Shown here piece by piece: positions 57,485 to 64,000 of a DNA stretch of 64,000 nt. The DNA comes from VRUE01 sp035318745 (lineage in GTDB: Bacteria > Actinomycetota > Thermoleophilia > Solirubrobacterales > 70-9), in NCBI GenBank assembly GCA_035318745.1, contig DATHEA010000024.1:62001-126000 (forward strand), written 5' to 3'. Below the pieces are notes generated by a model, which worked only from the letters and a program-made list of their open reading frames with translations, was not told where the DNA came from and made no database searches. Within the stretch, counting starts at the first letter, position 1, and every line of letters begins with the position of its first letter. The position numbers and the translations under genes are program-made.

Positions 57485-58717
57485 TCAGACAGTCGCGGCG
57501 GCCTGCTCGGACTGGCTTTCCTCGGCTGCTTTCGCCTTGGCGGCTTCGGCCTCCGGGGTGGGCTCGTTGACGTTGCGCGGCAGCAGCACTTCTTTGGCGA
57601 TGACCAGGCGCTGAATCTGGCTGGTCCCCTCGTAGAGCTGCATGATCTTCGCGTCGCGCATCAGTTTCTCGACCGGGTACTCCTTGATGAAGCCGTAGCC
57701 GCCGTAGACCTGCACGGCGTCGACGGTGATCTCCATCGCCGAGTCGGCGGCGAAGCGCTTGGCCATCGAGGAGACGCGGCTGTTGCGCTGCCCTTGGTCG
57801 AGCATCACTGCCGAGCTCCAGACCAGCAGGCGACCGGCCTCGACCTTGGTGGCCATGTCGGCGATCATGAACTGGATCGCCTGGTGCATCGCGATCGGCA
57901 CCCCGAACTGAACCCGTTCTTTGGAGTACTCGGTGGCGAACTCGAGAGCCGCGCGGCCGATGCCGACGGCCATAGCCGAGACGCCCGGGCGGGTGCGGTC
58001 GAGGGTCATCATCGCCAGTTTGAACCCCTTGTTCTCCTCGCCGATGAGATTTTCTGCGGGGATCTCGACGTCGCTGAAGGAGATGGTCGCGGTGTTGGAA
58101 GCCCGCTGGCCCATCTTGTCCTCCTTCTTGTCGACGGTGACCCCGGGGAGGTCGGCGTCGACGACGAAGGCGCTGATTCCGCGGTGGCCGGCCTCGGGGT
58201 CGGTCTTCGCGTAGACGGTGAAGTAGTCGGCGTAGGTGCCGTTGGTGATGAAGCACTTGGAGCCGTTGATGACGTACTTGTCGCCCTGCTTGACGGCGCG
58301 GGTCTTCATCCCGGAGACGTCGGAGCCGGCGTCGGGCTCGGTCAGGCAGAAGGAGGCCAGTTTCTTGTCTTCGGTCAGCATCCCGAGGTACTTCTTCTTG
58401 GTCTCCTCGGAGCCGCCGAGGGCGATCGGTGCCGAGGCGAGGCCGTTGGCCATCAACGAGGTGCCGATGCCCGAGCAGCCCCAGCCCATCTCCTCCTCGA
58501 TCAGGCAGCCGGAGAGGTAGTCGAGGCCCGGTCCGCCGTAGGCCTCGGGGATGTGGGTGTTCATCAACCCGACCTCCCAGGCCTTGTCGATGATCTCCTG
58601 GGGCCAGGTGCCGTCCTTGTCGTACTCCCAGGCGACCTTGCGGATCTCTTTCTCCGCGAAGTTGTGCGCCAGCTCGCGCAGGTCTTTCTGCTCGTCGGTC
58701 AGGGTGAAGTCAACCAC
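57485..58717 (-). CDS. Acyl-CoA dehydrogenase
   Basis: 410 residues, FAD enzyme for the first oxidation of beta-oxidation. AFCLTEPDAGSDVSGMKTRA-type FAD loop (seen as SFCLTEPDAGSDVSGMKTRA), ITNGTYADYFTV, and QLYEGTSQIQRLVIAKEVLL with the catalytic glutamate in YEG. The normal length is about 385; here an Ala/Glu-rich tail (AEAAKAKAAEESQSEQAAAT) extends the C-terminus. Start ATG 58717. A TetR-type operator is 38 bases upstream and matches the site at the aldehyde dehydrogenase. Confidence 0.93.
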   Translation of the reverse strand: MVDFTLTDEQKDLRELAHNFAEKEIRKVAWEYDKDGTWPQEIIDKAWEVGLMNTHIPEAYGGPGLDYLSGCLIEEEMGWGCSGIGTSLMANGLASAPIALGGSEETKKKYLGMLTEDKKLASFCLTEPDAGSDVSGMKTRAVKQGDKYVINGSKCFITNGTYADYFTVYAKTDPEAGHRGISAFVVDADLPGVTVDKKEDKMGQRASNTATISFSDVEIPAENLIGEENKGFKLAMMTLDRTRPGVSAMAVGIGRAALEFATEYSKERVQFGVPIAMHQAIQFMIADMATKVEAGRLLVWSSAVMLDQGQRNSRVSSMAKRFAADSAMEITVDAVQVYGGYGFIKEYPVEKLMRDAKIMQLYEGTSQIQRLVIAKEVLLPRNVNEPTPEAEAAKAKAAEESQSEQAAATV

Positions 58718-58754
58718 TGCAGCGTGCTCCTTTATCTCGGTGGGAGAGGGCCGA

Positions 58755-58770
58755 TTGACTGGTCAGTCAA
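58755..58770. promoter_or_regulatory. TetR-type operator upstream of acyl-CoA dehydrogenase
   Basis: TTGACTGGTCAGTCAA, a perfect inverted repeat TTGACT/AGTCAA. It matches the minus-strand sequence TTGGCCGGTCAGCCAA at 613-632 at 13 of 16 positions. Such TGACT...AGTCA sites are typical of TetR regulators of fatty-acid degradation. Confidence 0.7.
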
Positions 58771-58829
58771 CCAGCGTCAAAGAGTAGCGGATGGCCCGCC
58801 AACCAGGGAAGCCCTACCCTGGATTGGCT

Positions 58830-59291
58830 ATGCTTCCTCTAGGGAGTCTGATCGACATCCAGGCAGGCTTTGTGCTCACGCTGATCACGCTCATCGCGCT
58901 GCCCGTTGCCTTGATTGCCTTTGCTCGCACGGGGCCCCTTTGGCAGAGCATCGGCAAAGGGCCGTTTGCGATCGAGCAGGAGATGCCGCCGCCGAGCCGC
59001 CTCTCCCAACCCGAACCCCCGGTCGACCGCAAGCTGCAGGAGACAGAGGCGCGACAGATGCTGGAGGCGAAGTCCTACCGGCGCCGGCAGCGCGGCGAAG
59101 CGCCGCTCGACATCGAGGCCGAGGTGTCGCGGCTGCTCGAATCCCCCGGTGCGGCCGGGCCGGCGATCGACGAGAAGCTGCGCGCCGAGGTGCGCCAGCT
59201 GGTCGTCGCCCGCAACGAACGGCGTATGCGCCGGGGTGAGGAGCCGCTCGACGTCGAGGCCGAGATGGAACGCCAGCTCGCGGATTTGTAG
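58830..59291 (+). CDS. Single-span membrane protein with two tandem helical repeats
   Basis: 153 residues. One N-terminal helix (GFVLTLITLIALPVALIAFA), then a duplicated block of about 40 residues: RQMLEAKSYRRRQRGEAPLD IEAE and RQLVVARNERRMRRGEEPLD VEAE. Only the phrase RRGE.PLD.EAE is fixed. I do not recognise the family. The ATG at 58830 matches the start of the hydrophobic segment; an earlier in-frame ATG (58791) would add a charged leader. Followed closely by two more genes in the same direction. Confidence 0.6.
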   Translation: MLPLGSLIDIQAGFVLTLITLIALPVALIAFARTGPLWQSIGKGPFAIEQEMPPPSRLSQPEPPVDRKLQETEARQMLEAKSYRRRQRGEAPLDIEAEVSRLLESPGAAGPAIDEKLRAEVRQLVVARNERRMRRGEEPLDVEAEMERQLADL

Positions 59292-59304
59292 GATCGGGGG
59301 AGCG

Positions 59305-59640
59305 ATGGCCGCCGACCGCGACAACCTCTACGAGGTCGAGGAGCTGCTCAACCAGCCCGGGACCTATTTCAACCCGCAGACCGAGGTGCTGGTCGTGGTC
59401 GACGACTCGACCTCGCTCGACCAGGAGGTCTTCAATCTCGAGGACTACGAGGGCGCCGACTGGGTCCGGATCTCCGACGAGGTTCCGGTCGACGAGGATC
59501 GCCGCGACCGGGCGCTGGAGCACTTCCAGACCCATTACCACCCGGGTTCGACCGGATCGGTCTCCGAGACCGCGCTCGAACAGGGTGACGAGGAGCTCGA
59601 CGAGGACGAGGACGGCCAGGACCCCGGCCGCGAGGACTGA
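59305..59640 (+). CDS. Acidic hypothetical protein
   Basis: 111 residues, strongly acidic with the phrase LYEVEELLNQPGTYFNPQTE at the start, then VLVVVDDSTSLDQEVF and an acidic tail (DEELDEDEDGQDPGRED). No membrane segment. The ATG at 59305 has GGATCGGGGGAG upstream. Between the repeat-protein gene and Bcp with 13 and 8 base gaps, so one transcription unit is likely. Confidence 0.6.
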   Translation: MAADRDNLYEVEELLNQPGTYFNPQTEVLVVVDDSTSLDQEVFNLEDYEGADWVRISDEVPVDEDRRDRALEHFQTHYHPGSTGSVSETALEQGDEELDEDEDGQDPGRED

Positions 59641-59648
59641 GCCCGCCG

Positions 59649-60119
59649 ATGCTCGAAGCCGGCGAGGCCGCCCCCGACTTCACCCTGCCCGATCAAGACG
59701 GCGAGGAGCTGACCCTCTCCAGCCTGCGCGGCGAGACAGTCGTGCTCTACTTCTATCCCCGTGCCGACACGCCCGGCTGCACGACCCAGGCCTGCGGCGT
59801 GCGCGATCGCGGCGGCGACTACGAGGCCGCCGGCGCCCGGGTGGTCGGCGTCTCTCCCGACGAGGTCGCCGCCGTAAAGAAGTTCGCCGAAAAGTTCGAC
59901 CTCGACTTCACCCTGCTGGCCGACGCCGACCACGCCGTCGCCGAGCGCTATGGCGCCTGGGTCGAGAAGTCGATGTACGGCAAGAAGTACATGGGCGTGC
60001 AGCGGGCGACTTTCCTGATCGACCCCGACGGCAAGATCGCCAAGGTCTTTCCCAAGGTCTCGCCGAAGACGCACGACGACATCGTGCTCGGAGCCTTGAA
60101 GGAGCTCGCCTCGGCCTGA
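59649..60119 (+). CDS. bcp: Thioredoxin-dependent peroxiredoxin (Bcp)
   Basis: 156 residues. AhpC/TSA fold; peroxidatic cysteine in YPRADTPGCTTQACGVRD with the resolving cysteine five residues later, the Bcp/PrxQ pattern. Conserved FLIDPDGKIAKVF follows. Reduces hydroperoxides with thioredoxin. ATG at 59649, eight bases after the previous stop. Confidence 0.92.
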   Translation: MLEAGEAAPDFTLPDQDGEELTLSSLRGETVVLYFYPRADTPGCTTQACGVRDRGGDYEAAGARVVGVSPDEVAAVKKFAEKFDLDFTLLADADHAVAERYGAWVEKSMYGKKYMGVQRATFLIDPDGKIAKVFPKVSPKTHDDIVLGALKELASA

Positions 60120-60162
60120 ATCAGTCTAGGTTCCTTGTGCAAACTCGCCGCGTCCCCTAAGC

Positions 60163-61050
60163 TTGGACCCGGTGGCTTGGGAGGACGAATTCCTGCGGAA
60201 CCTCAGCAGGATTGCGCGAGGGCACCTCGGCGACCCGACCCTCTTCGACGTGCTCGAGCGGCGCCTCTGGCTCGACCTCTGGCGTACGCCCGTGCTGGAC
60301 GCGGTAGAGGAGGAGCGAATCGAGGTGCGCTGGTACGGCCCGATCCAGGTCACCGTGGTCGCCAACTTGCCGGAGACGCCGATGCTCAACCTGCTGCTCG
60401 GCGCCGCCGAGCCGGGCGCCGTCGAGGAAGGGCACCTGGCGGCGGCGCTCGAGTGGGTCGAGTCGCTCGGCATCGACTGCCGCATCCCGATCACTGCGGG
60501 GCGCCCGGAGGCCGGCGCGGCCGAGGACCTGCTCAACCAGCGGGGGTACCAGCGCGGCGAGTGCCTGGTGAGGTACGTCCGCGACACCGCGGCGCCCGAC
60601 TTTCCCAAGCCGGCCGGGATCGAAATCGACGAGGTCGACGACTACCTGGAAGGCTTCGGCGAGTACATAAGCGACGGATTCGACCTGGACCCGATCGCGT
60701 GCTGTCTCTTCGATGGCCTGCCCAGGCGCCATCTGTGGCGCTGCTACGTCGCGCTTGACGAGAACGAAGTCGGCGTCGGCAGCGCCGTGATGATGCTCGA
60801 CGACGACATCGCCCAGCTGGGCTTCGCCGCCACGGAAGGGCCCGCGCGTGGCAAGGGCAGCCACCTGGCGCTGCTGCGCCGGCGCATCCGCGACGCTGCC
60901 GCCGCCGGCTGCCACGCACTGTTCGCCGAAACCGAAGAGTCGCTCGACGATCTCGGCCGTCCCTCGCAGGCCGCCCGCAACCTCGTCCGCGCCGGTTTCA
61001 AGCGAGCGATGATCCGGCCCGTCTGGCGACCGGTCGAGCCGATCGACTAG
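60163..61050 (+). CDS. GNAT-family acetyltransferase
   Basis: 295 residues, probably a fused double GNAT. The C-terminal half has the acetyl-CoA loop ATEGPARGKGSHLALLRRRI (shown as ARGKGSHLALL), with VGSAVMMLDDDIAQLGFAAT before it. The N-terminal half is a degenerate copy. Substrate unknown. Start TTG at 60163 or GTG at 60172; neither has a clear ribosome site. Confidence 0.75.
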   Translation: MDPVAWEDEFLRNLSRIARGHLGDPTLFDVLERRLWLDLWRTPVLDAVEEERIEVRWYGPIQVTVVANLPETPMLNLLLGAAEPGAVEEGHLAAALEWVESLGIDCRIPITAGRPEAGAAEDLLNQRGYQRGECLVRYVRDTAAPDFPKPAGIEIDEVDDYLEGFGEYISDGFDLDPIACCLFDGLPRRHLWRCYVALDENEVGVGSAVMMLDDDIAQLGFAATEGPARGKGSHLALLRRRIRDAAAAGCHALFAETEESLDDLGRPSQAARNLVRAGFKRAMIRPVWRPVEPID

Positions 61051-61056
61051 GCACTC

Positions 61057-61088
61057 TCGAAGGTGCGCATGCCGTAGTACTCGCCCTC
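61057..61088. repeat. Direct repeat of part of pilT, downstream copy
   Basis: This 32-base string is identical to 61758-61789 inside pilT. On the minus strand it encodes EGEYYGMRTF, followed by ESA and a stop at about 61048. The pilT copy continues DQSLLRYVMEG. See the finding on this locus. Confidence 0.85.
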
Positions 61089-61099
61089 CGCGAGGAAGC

Positions 61100-61525
61100 T
61101 CAGTAGCAGGCCTTTGTGTAGCTTTTCACCAGCAGGCTGCTGAGCGATTCCGGCTCGATGACGGCCTGCAATTTGCCGACCGCCCGTCTGACCGATGCCA
61201 TGGACGCGGCTTCAGCCTCCGGTCTCGCCGCCGCCACGACCCGCTTGGAGAAATACTCGGGGTCGCTGAGCTCTCTGCTCTCGGAGTCCGTCCGCACGCT
61301 GTTGACGACGACGCAAAACGCGTCGAGCGCGGCTCTCTGGGAGGCCGGAAAACCCGACTGGACATAGCCATATGCGTCGTAGGTGACGTTTGACCTGGCG
61401 GCATTGCGAAATCCGAGCAGGACTTCGACGTAGGGGCTGTCAGCCTTTGGCCTCTTGGCTTCGGCCACGCGGGGCGCTTGCTCCTGACTTCCGCAGCCGC
61501 CGGCCGGCAGGGCGATGGAGGCCAC
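61100..61525 (-). CDS. Hypothetical lipoprotein between two pilT repeats
   Basis: 141 residues. A short hydrophobic start and lipobox-like AGGC (MASIALPAGGCGSQEQ), then a helical domain with VVVNSVRTDSESRELSDPEY and a late LLVKSYTKACY. The signal appears to begin before the GTG at 61525 (in-frame LATVAVASIALPAGGC), but the frame has no usual start between that GTG and a stop in the A+T-rich patch near 61577, so the 5' end may be truncated or use a rare start. It sits between two copies of a pilT segment and is lower in G+C than its neighbours in places. Confidence 0.5.
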   Translation of the reverse strand: MASIALPAGGCGSQEQAPRVAEAKRPKADSPYVEVLLGFRNAARSNVTYDAYGYVQSGFPASQRAALDAFCVVVNSVRTDSESRELSDPEYFSKRVVAAARPEAEAASMASVRRAVGKLQAVIEPESLSSLLVKSYTKACY

Positions 61526-61577
61526 GGCTACCGTCGCCAGCGCTGAGCGAAATTGGCAATTTAATAGGTGAATTTAA

Positions 61578-61600
61578 ATAGTCTAATTAATAAAGACTAT
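61578..61600 (-). terminator. A+T-rich hairpin overlapping the pilT stop
   Basis: On the minus strand ATAGTCT, nine bases, AGACTAT, then TTAAATT. The stem includes the pilT stop codon (61597-61599). It could end the pilT transcript. The patch 61555-61605 is the most A+T-rich in this part of the window. Confidence 0.55.
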
Positions 61601-62718
61601 GGGTCGCTGCTCGACGAGCTCTCGAGCTGCTCTATGCCGCTGGCGCGCTGGCCGCCGGCCGCCAGCATCAGTTTGAAGTCGTGGGGGCTGGAGGCGTAAT
61701 CGAGCGCAACTTGCTCGGCGATCTTGCCCTCCATCACGTAGCGCAGCAACGACTGGTCGAAGGTGCGCATGCCGTAGTACTCGCCCTCGGCGATCACCTC
61801 GGTGATCTTGCCGGTTTCGTCGGGGTTGAGGATCAGGTCCTGGACACGGCCGGTGACGACGAGGACCTCGGAGGCAGGAACGCGACCCTCCCCGGTGATG
61901 TCGGGGACGAGGCGCTGCGCGATCGCCCCTTTCAGGGTCGAGGAGAGCATCACCCGGGCCTGATGTTGGAGGTGGGGCGGGAAGAAATCGATGATCCGGT
62001 TGATCGTCTCGGTTGCGTCCAGGGTGTGGACGGTGGAGAGGACGAGGTGGCCGGTCTCGGCCGCGGAGAGCGCCGTGCGCACGGTCTCCTCGTCGCGCAT
62101 CTCGCCGATCAGGATCACGTCGGGGTCTTGGCGCAGGACGCGGCGCATCGCCCGGGCGAAGCTCTCGGTGTCGGAGCCGACCTCGCGCTGGTTGACGATC
62201 GAGCCTTTGTCTTCGTGCAGGTACTCGATCGGGTCCTCGAGCGTGACGATGTGGTGCGCCCGAGTGCGGTTGATGTGGTCGATCATCGCCGCCAGCGTCG
62301 TCGACTTGCCCGAGCCCGTGGTGCCGGTGACGAGAATGATCCCGCGCTGCTCCTCGGCCAGGCTGGTGACGACCTCGGGCAGGCCGAGGTCCTCCACCGA
62401 GCGAATTTCGAAAGGGATCGCGCGGCAGACGATCGAGGTCGAGCCGCGCTGCTTGAAGACGTTGACCCGGAAGCGCGATAGGCCTGGGACCGCGTAGGAG
62501 AAGTCGGCCTCACCGCATTCCTCGAACTCGGTCAGCGAGCGCGCCTCGGCGATGTCATGGAAGGCCTTCTCGGTGTCCTCGCCGCTGAGCGACTCATGGC
62601 CCTCCAAGGCCGTCAGCTCACCGTGCAGACGGATAGTCGGCGGTGCAGCCACCTTCACGTGGAGGTCTGAGCCACCCCGCTCGACGAGCGTGCGCAGCGC
62701 TGAGTCGATCTCGAACAT
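61597..62718 (-). CDS. pilT: Type IV pilus retraction ATPase PilT
   Basis: 373 residues, the motor that drives pilus retraction and twitching. Walker A VTGTTGSGKSTT, Asp box VTLEDPIEYL, Walker B DPDVILIGEMRDEET, His box VLSTVHTLDATETI. The late PilT motif AEGEYYGMRTFDQSLLRYV (AEGEYYGMRTFDQSLL) lies in the repeat shared with 61057-61088. The final tail is Ser-rich (LESSSSSDP). No other pilus gene is in the window. Together with the cyclic-di-GMP genes it suggests surface behaviour. Confidence 0.93.
   Translation of the reverse strand: MFEIDSALRTLVERGGSDLHVKVAAPPTIRLHGELTALEGHESLSGEDTEKAFHDIAEARSLTEFEECGEADFSYAVPGLSRFRVNVFKQRGSTSIVCRAIPFEIRSVEDLGLPEVVTSLAEEQRGIILVTGTTGSGKSTTLAAMIDHINRTRAHHIVTLEDPIEYLHEDKGSIVNQREVGSDTESFARAMRRVLRQDPDVILIGEMRDEETVRTALSAAETGHLVLSTVHTLDATETINRIIDFFPPHLQHQARVMLSSTLKGAIAQRLVPDITGEGRVPASEVLVVTGRVQDLILNPDETGKITEVIAEGEYYGMRTFDQSLLRYVMEGKIAEQVALDYASSPHDFKLMLAAGGQRASGIEQLESSSSSDP
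61758..61789. repeat. Direct repeat inside pilT, upstream copy
   Basis: Identical to 61057-61088; distance between copies 701 bases. Encodes EGEYYGMRTF in PilT. Confidence 0.85.
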
Positions 62719-62761
62719 CCCGGCCTTTATCGGCCGGAATGCCCGCCTTCATTAGGTCGGT

Positions 62762-63526
62762 CTACTTGCGGCCCTCGACGAAGATCTCGAACTGCGAGGA
62801 CTTCGGCTTGCGTGCTTTGCCGCTGCCGGCGAAGGTGTTGGCCAGGCGCATGCCGACCGACTCGTAGATCTCAGTCAGCTCCTCGACGGTGTAGAGGCGC
62901 TGGCGAAAGGGGATCTCCTCGTATCTCTCGAAGACCTCGCCGATGCGGATCGGCACGGTTGAGCCTTCGATGTAGCGGTTCTCGGCGTTCCAGTGGTGGT
63001 CGCTGAGTTCGAGCGTCGACTCACCGACGATCCAGGATTTCAGCGGCAGGTTCTTTTCGGCGTGGAGCACGTTCGGCAGCTGCATCAGGTGCCCGCCGCC
63101 CTCGCGCAGAGCGTGTGAGATGACCTCAAAGGTGCGGAAGTTCTCCTCGTCGGTCTCGAAGTAGCCGACAGCGCCGTCGTTGAGGCTTAGCACCAGGTCG
63201 AATTCGTCGCGCATTTCGAGCTCGCGCAGGTCGGCTTGCATGAAGGTCACCTCGAGCGCCTGGGCCTCGGCCTCCTGCTCGGCCATCTCGAGCAGATCGG
63301 CTGAGATGTCGACGCCGACCACCTCGAAGCCGCGCCGCCGTAGCTCCAGCGAGTGGCGGCCGATGCCGCAGGCGAGGTCGAGCACCCGCTCGCCGCCCTC
63401 TGGCCGCAGCATCATGATCGCCCGGTCGACTTCGGCCTCCGTTCGATCCGCCCATGGCATCGCCGCCGTGATCGGCGGGAATCCCGAGCGGTACCAATCG
63501 GGCGGGACTTCGACTGCGCTTCCCAT
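62762..63526 (-). CDS. Class I SAM-dependent methyltransferase
   Basis: 254 residues. Motif I VLDLACGIGRHSLEL, motif II VVGVDIS, and FMQADLRELEMRDEFDLVLSL for the later strands. Acceptor unknown. The C-terminal tail ends FAGSGKARKPKSSQFEIFVE. ATG at 63526. Divergent from the sugar transferase gene, with the promoter of that gene between them. Confidence 0.87.
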   Translation of the reverse strand: MGSAVEVPPDWYRSGFPPITAAMPWADRTEAEVDRAIMMLRPEGGERVLDLACGIGRHSLELRRRGFEVVGVDISADLLEMAEQEAEAQALEVTFMQADLRELEMRDEFDLVLSLNDGAVGYFETDEENFRTFEVISHALREGGGHLMQLPNVLHAEKNLPLKSWIVGESTLELSDHHWNAENRYIEGSTVPIRIGEVFERYEEIPFRQRLYTVEELTEIYESVGMRLANTFAGSGKARKPKSSQFEIFVEGRK

Positions 63527-63580
63527 CAATCAGAAACTCTATAGCAAGTTTGTCCGAGCCCGCGAAACCGTTGACGTTTC

Positions 63581-63610
63581 TTGACATTTACGCGCGCGGA
63601 CGCGTACTCT
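63581..63610 (+). promoter_or_regulatory. Promoter of the sugar transferase gene
   Basis: TTGACA and TACTCT separated by 18 bases. The ribosome site GGGAGGAGG (63621-63629) and TTG start at 63635 follow. TTGACG lies ten bases upstream of the -35. Confidence 0.55.
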
Positions 63611-63634
63611 CCGAGCGGTGGGGAGGAGGCGGCA

Positions 63635-64000
63635 TTGAGGCGGCGCCGAGCGCCGGGTCGAGCGCGGATACCGCTTGCGCGAAGGCTTTTCGACCTCGCC
63701 GCCCTGGCTCTGCTCGTTCCCCTGCTGGCCCTGCCCTTCCTGATCGTCGCCGTCGCCGTCTTCCTCGATTCCCCCGGCTCGGTCTTCTTTCGGGCGAGGC
63801 GGAGGGGGTACCGCGGTAGCCACTTCGAGATGATCAAGTTCCGCACTATGAGGGTCGACAACGCCGGCCACTCCGTGGCCGGCGCCAACGACAGCCGGAT
63901 CACGCCGGTCGGCGGCTTCCTGCGGGCGACGCGGCTCGACGAGCTGCCGCAGCTCTGGAACGTGCTGCGTGGCGATATGACCTTGGTCGGGCCCCGCCCC
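63635..64000 (+). CDS. Bacterial sugar transferase, N-terminal part (cut by window edge)
   Basis: The first 122 codons of a polyprenyl-phosphate sugar-1-phosphate transferase of the WcaJ/RfbP type that starts exopolysaccharide or glycan assembly at the membrane. One N-terminal helix (LALLVPLLALPFLIVAVAVF), then the diagnostic catalytic region FRARRRGYRGSHFEMIKFRT, GGFLRATRLDELPQLWNVLRG and DMTLVGPRP. Start TTG at 63635 with GGGAGGAGG six bases upstream. The rest lies outside the window. Confidence 0.88.
   Translation, partial: MRRRRAPGRARIPLARRLFDLAALALLVPLLALPFLIVAVAVFLDSPGSVFFRARRRGYRGSHFEMIKFRTMRVDNAGHSVAGANDSRITPVGGFLRATRLDELPQLWNVLRGDMTLVGPRP

Noticed and set aside
61555..61605. A+T-rich patch as an insertion sequence or attachment site
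   Set aside because: No transposase or integrase gene, and the patch itself is not part of the 32-base direct repeat.
1..64000. tRNA or rRNA genes
   Set aside because: Reading both strands I saw no acceptable tRNA cloverleaf or rRNA signature; a tRNA scan would settle this.

Overview
The window is 64 kb of very G+C-rich bacterial DNA. Gene content points to an actinobacterium, and Thermoleophilia/Solirubrobacterales is my best guess (inference). Evidence: an actinobacterial integration host factor, paired MlaE/YrbE permeases, many GTG and TTG starts, secreted proteins of a Solirubrobacterales style, and -35/-10 promoters with relaxed -10 boxes. No rRNA, tRNA, CRISPR array, transposase or phage structural gene was recognised. 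Coding density is high; no stretch over 300 bases lacks a gene or a describable element.

Layout. 1-5 kb: an aldehyde dehydrogenase cut by the left edge, an HD-GYP cyclic-di-GMP phosphodiesterase, a divergent secreted protein behind a cyclic-di-GMP-I riboswitch, a PQQ sugar dehydrogenase and a lipoprotein. 5-11.7 kb: a coupled operon of two MlaE-type permeases, an MlaF-type ATPase, an RND transporter, a membrane-anchored redoxin and a B3/B4-domain protein. 11.7-19.5 kb: hypothetical proteins, mIHF, a divergent pair resembling serine palmitoyltransferase and a ceramide-synthase-like GNAT protein, a HhH-GPD glycosylase and a PAS-GAF-GGDEF-EAL protein. 19.5-27.8 kb: a NMT1/THI5-type ABC importer, then a sulfur block (TauE exporter, cysteine-free Rrf2 regulator, sulfate ABC operon). 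27.8-38.5 kb: PhoD-like phosphatase, a pst phosphate operon extended by four overlapping genes, then a second Rrf2 regulator and a chromate transporter. 38.5-50.6 kb: DUF4389 protein, a toxin-antitoxin-like pair, a MoxR/VWA pair, two calcium/cation antiporters, an HD protein, a HipA-like pseudokinase, a cupin and RecD2. 50.6-64 kb: a VTT membrane protein, a variant subtilase, cold-shock protein, TypA, a DUF4143 ATPase, acyl-CoA dehydrogenase, Bcp peroxiredoxin, PilT, a methyltransferase and the start of a sugar transferase.

Connecting themes. (1) Cyclic-di-GMP: a degrading enzyme (HD-GYP), a dual GGDEF-EAL enzyme, a riboswitch effector gene and the pilus motor PilT all lie here. (2) Nutrient uptake: sulfate and phosphate import with secreted phosphatases. 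(3) Several families of long palindromic repeats are scattered between genes, and at least three palindromes lie in frame inside coding sequences (RND transporter, PstB, and the GAF region of the GGDEF-EAL protein). The repeats include nested and inverted copies and arms that covary between copies; they are the strongest candidate for undescribed biology here. (4) The aldehyde dehydrogenase and the acyl-CoA dehydrogenase, 58 kb apart, carry nearly the same TetR-type operator next to their starts.
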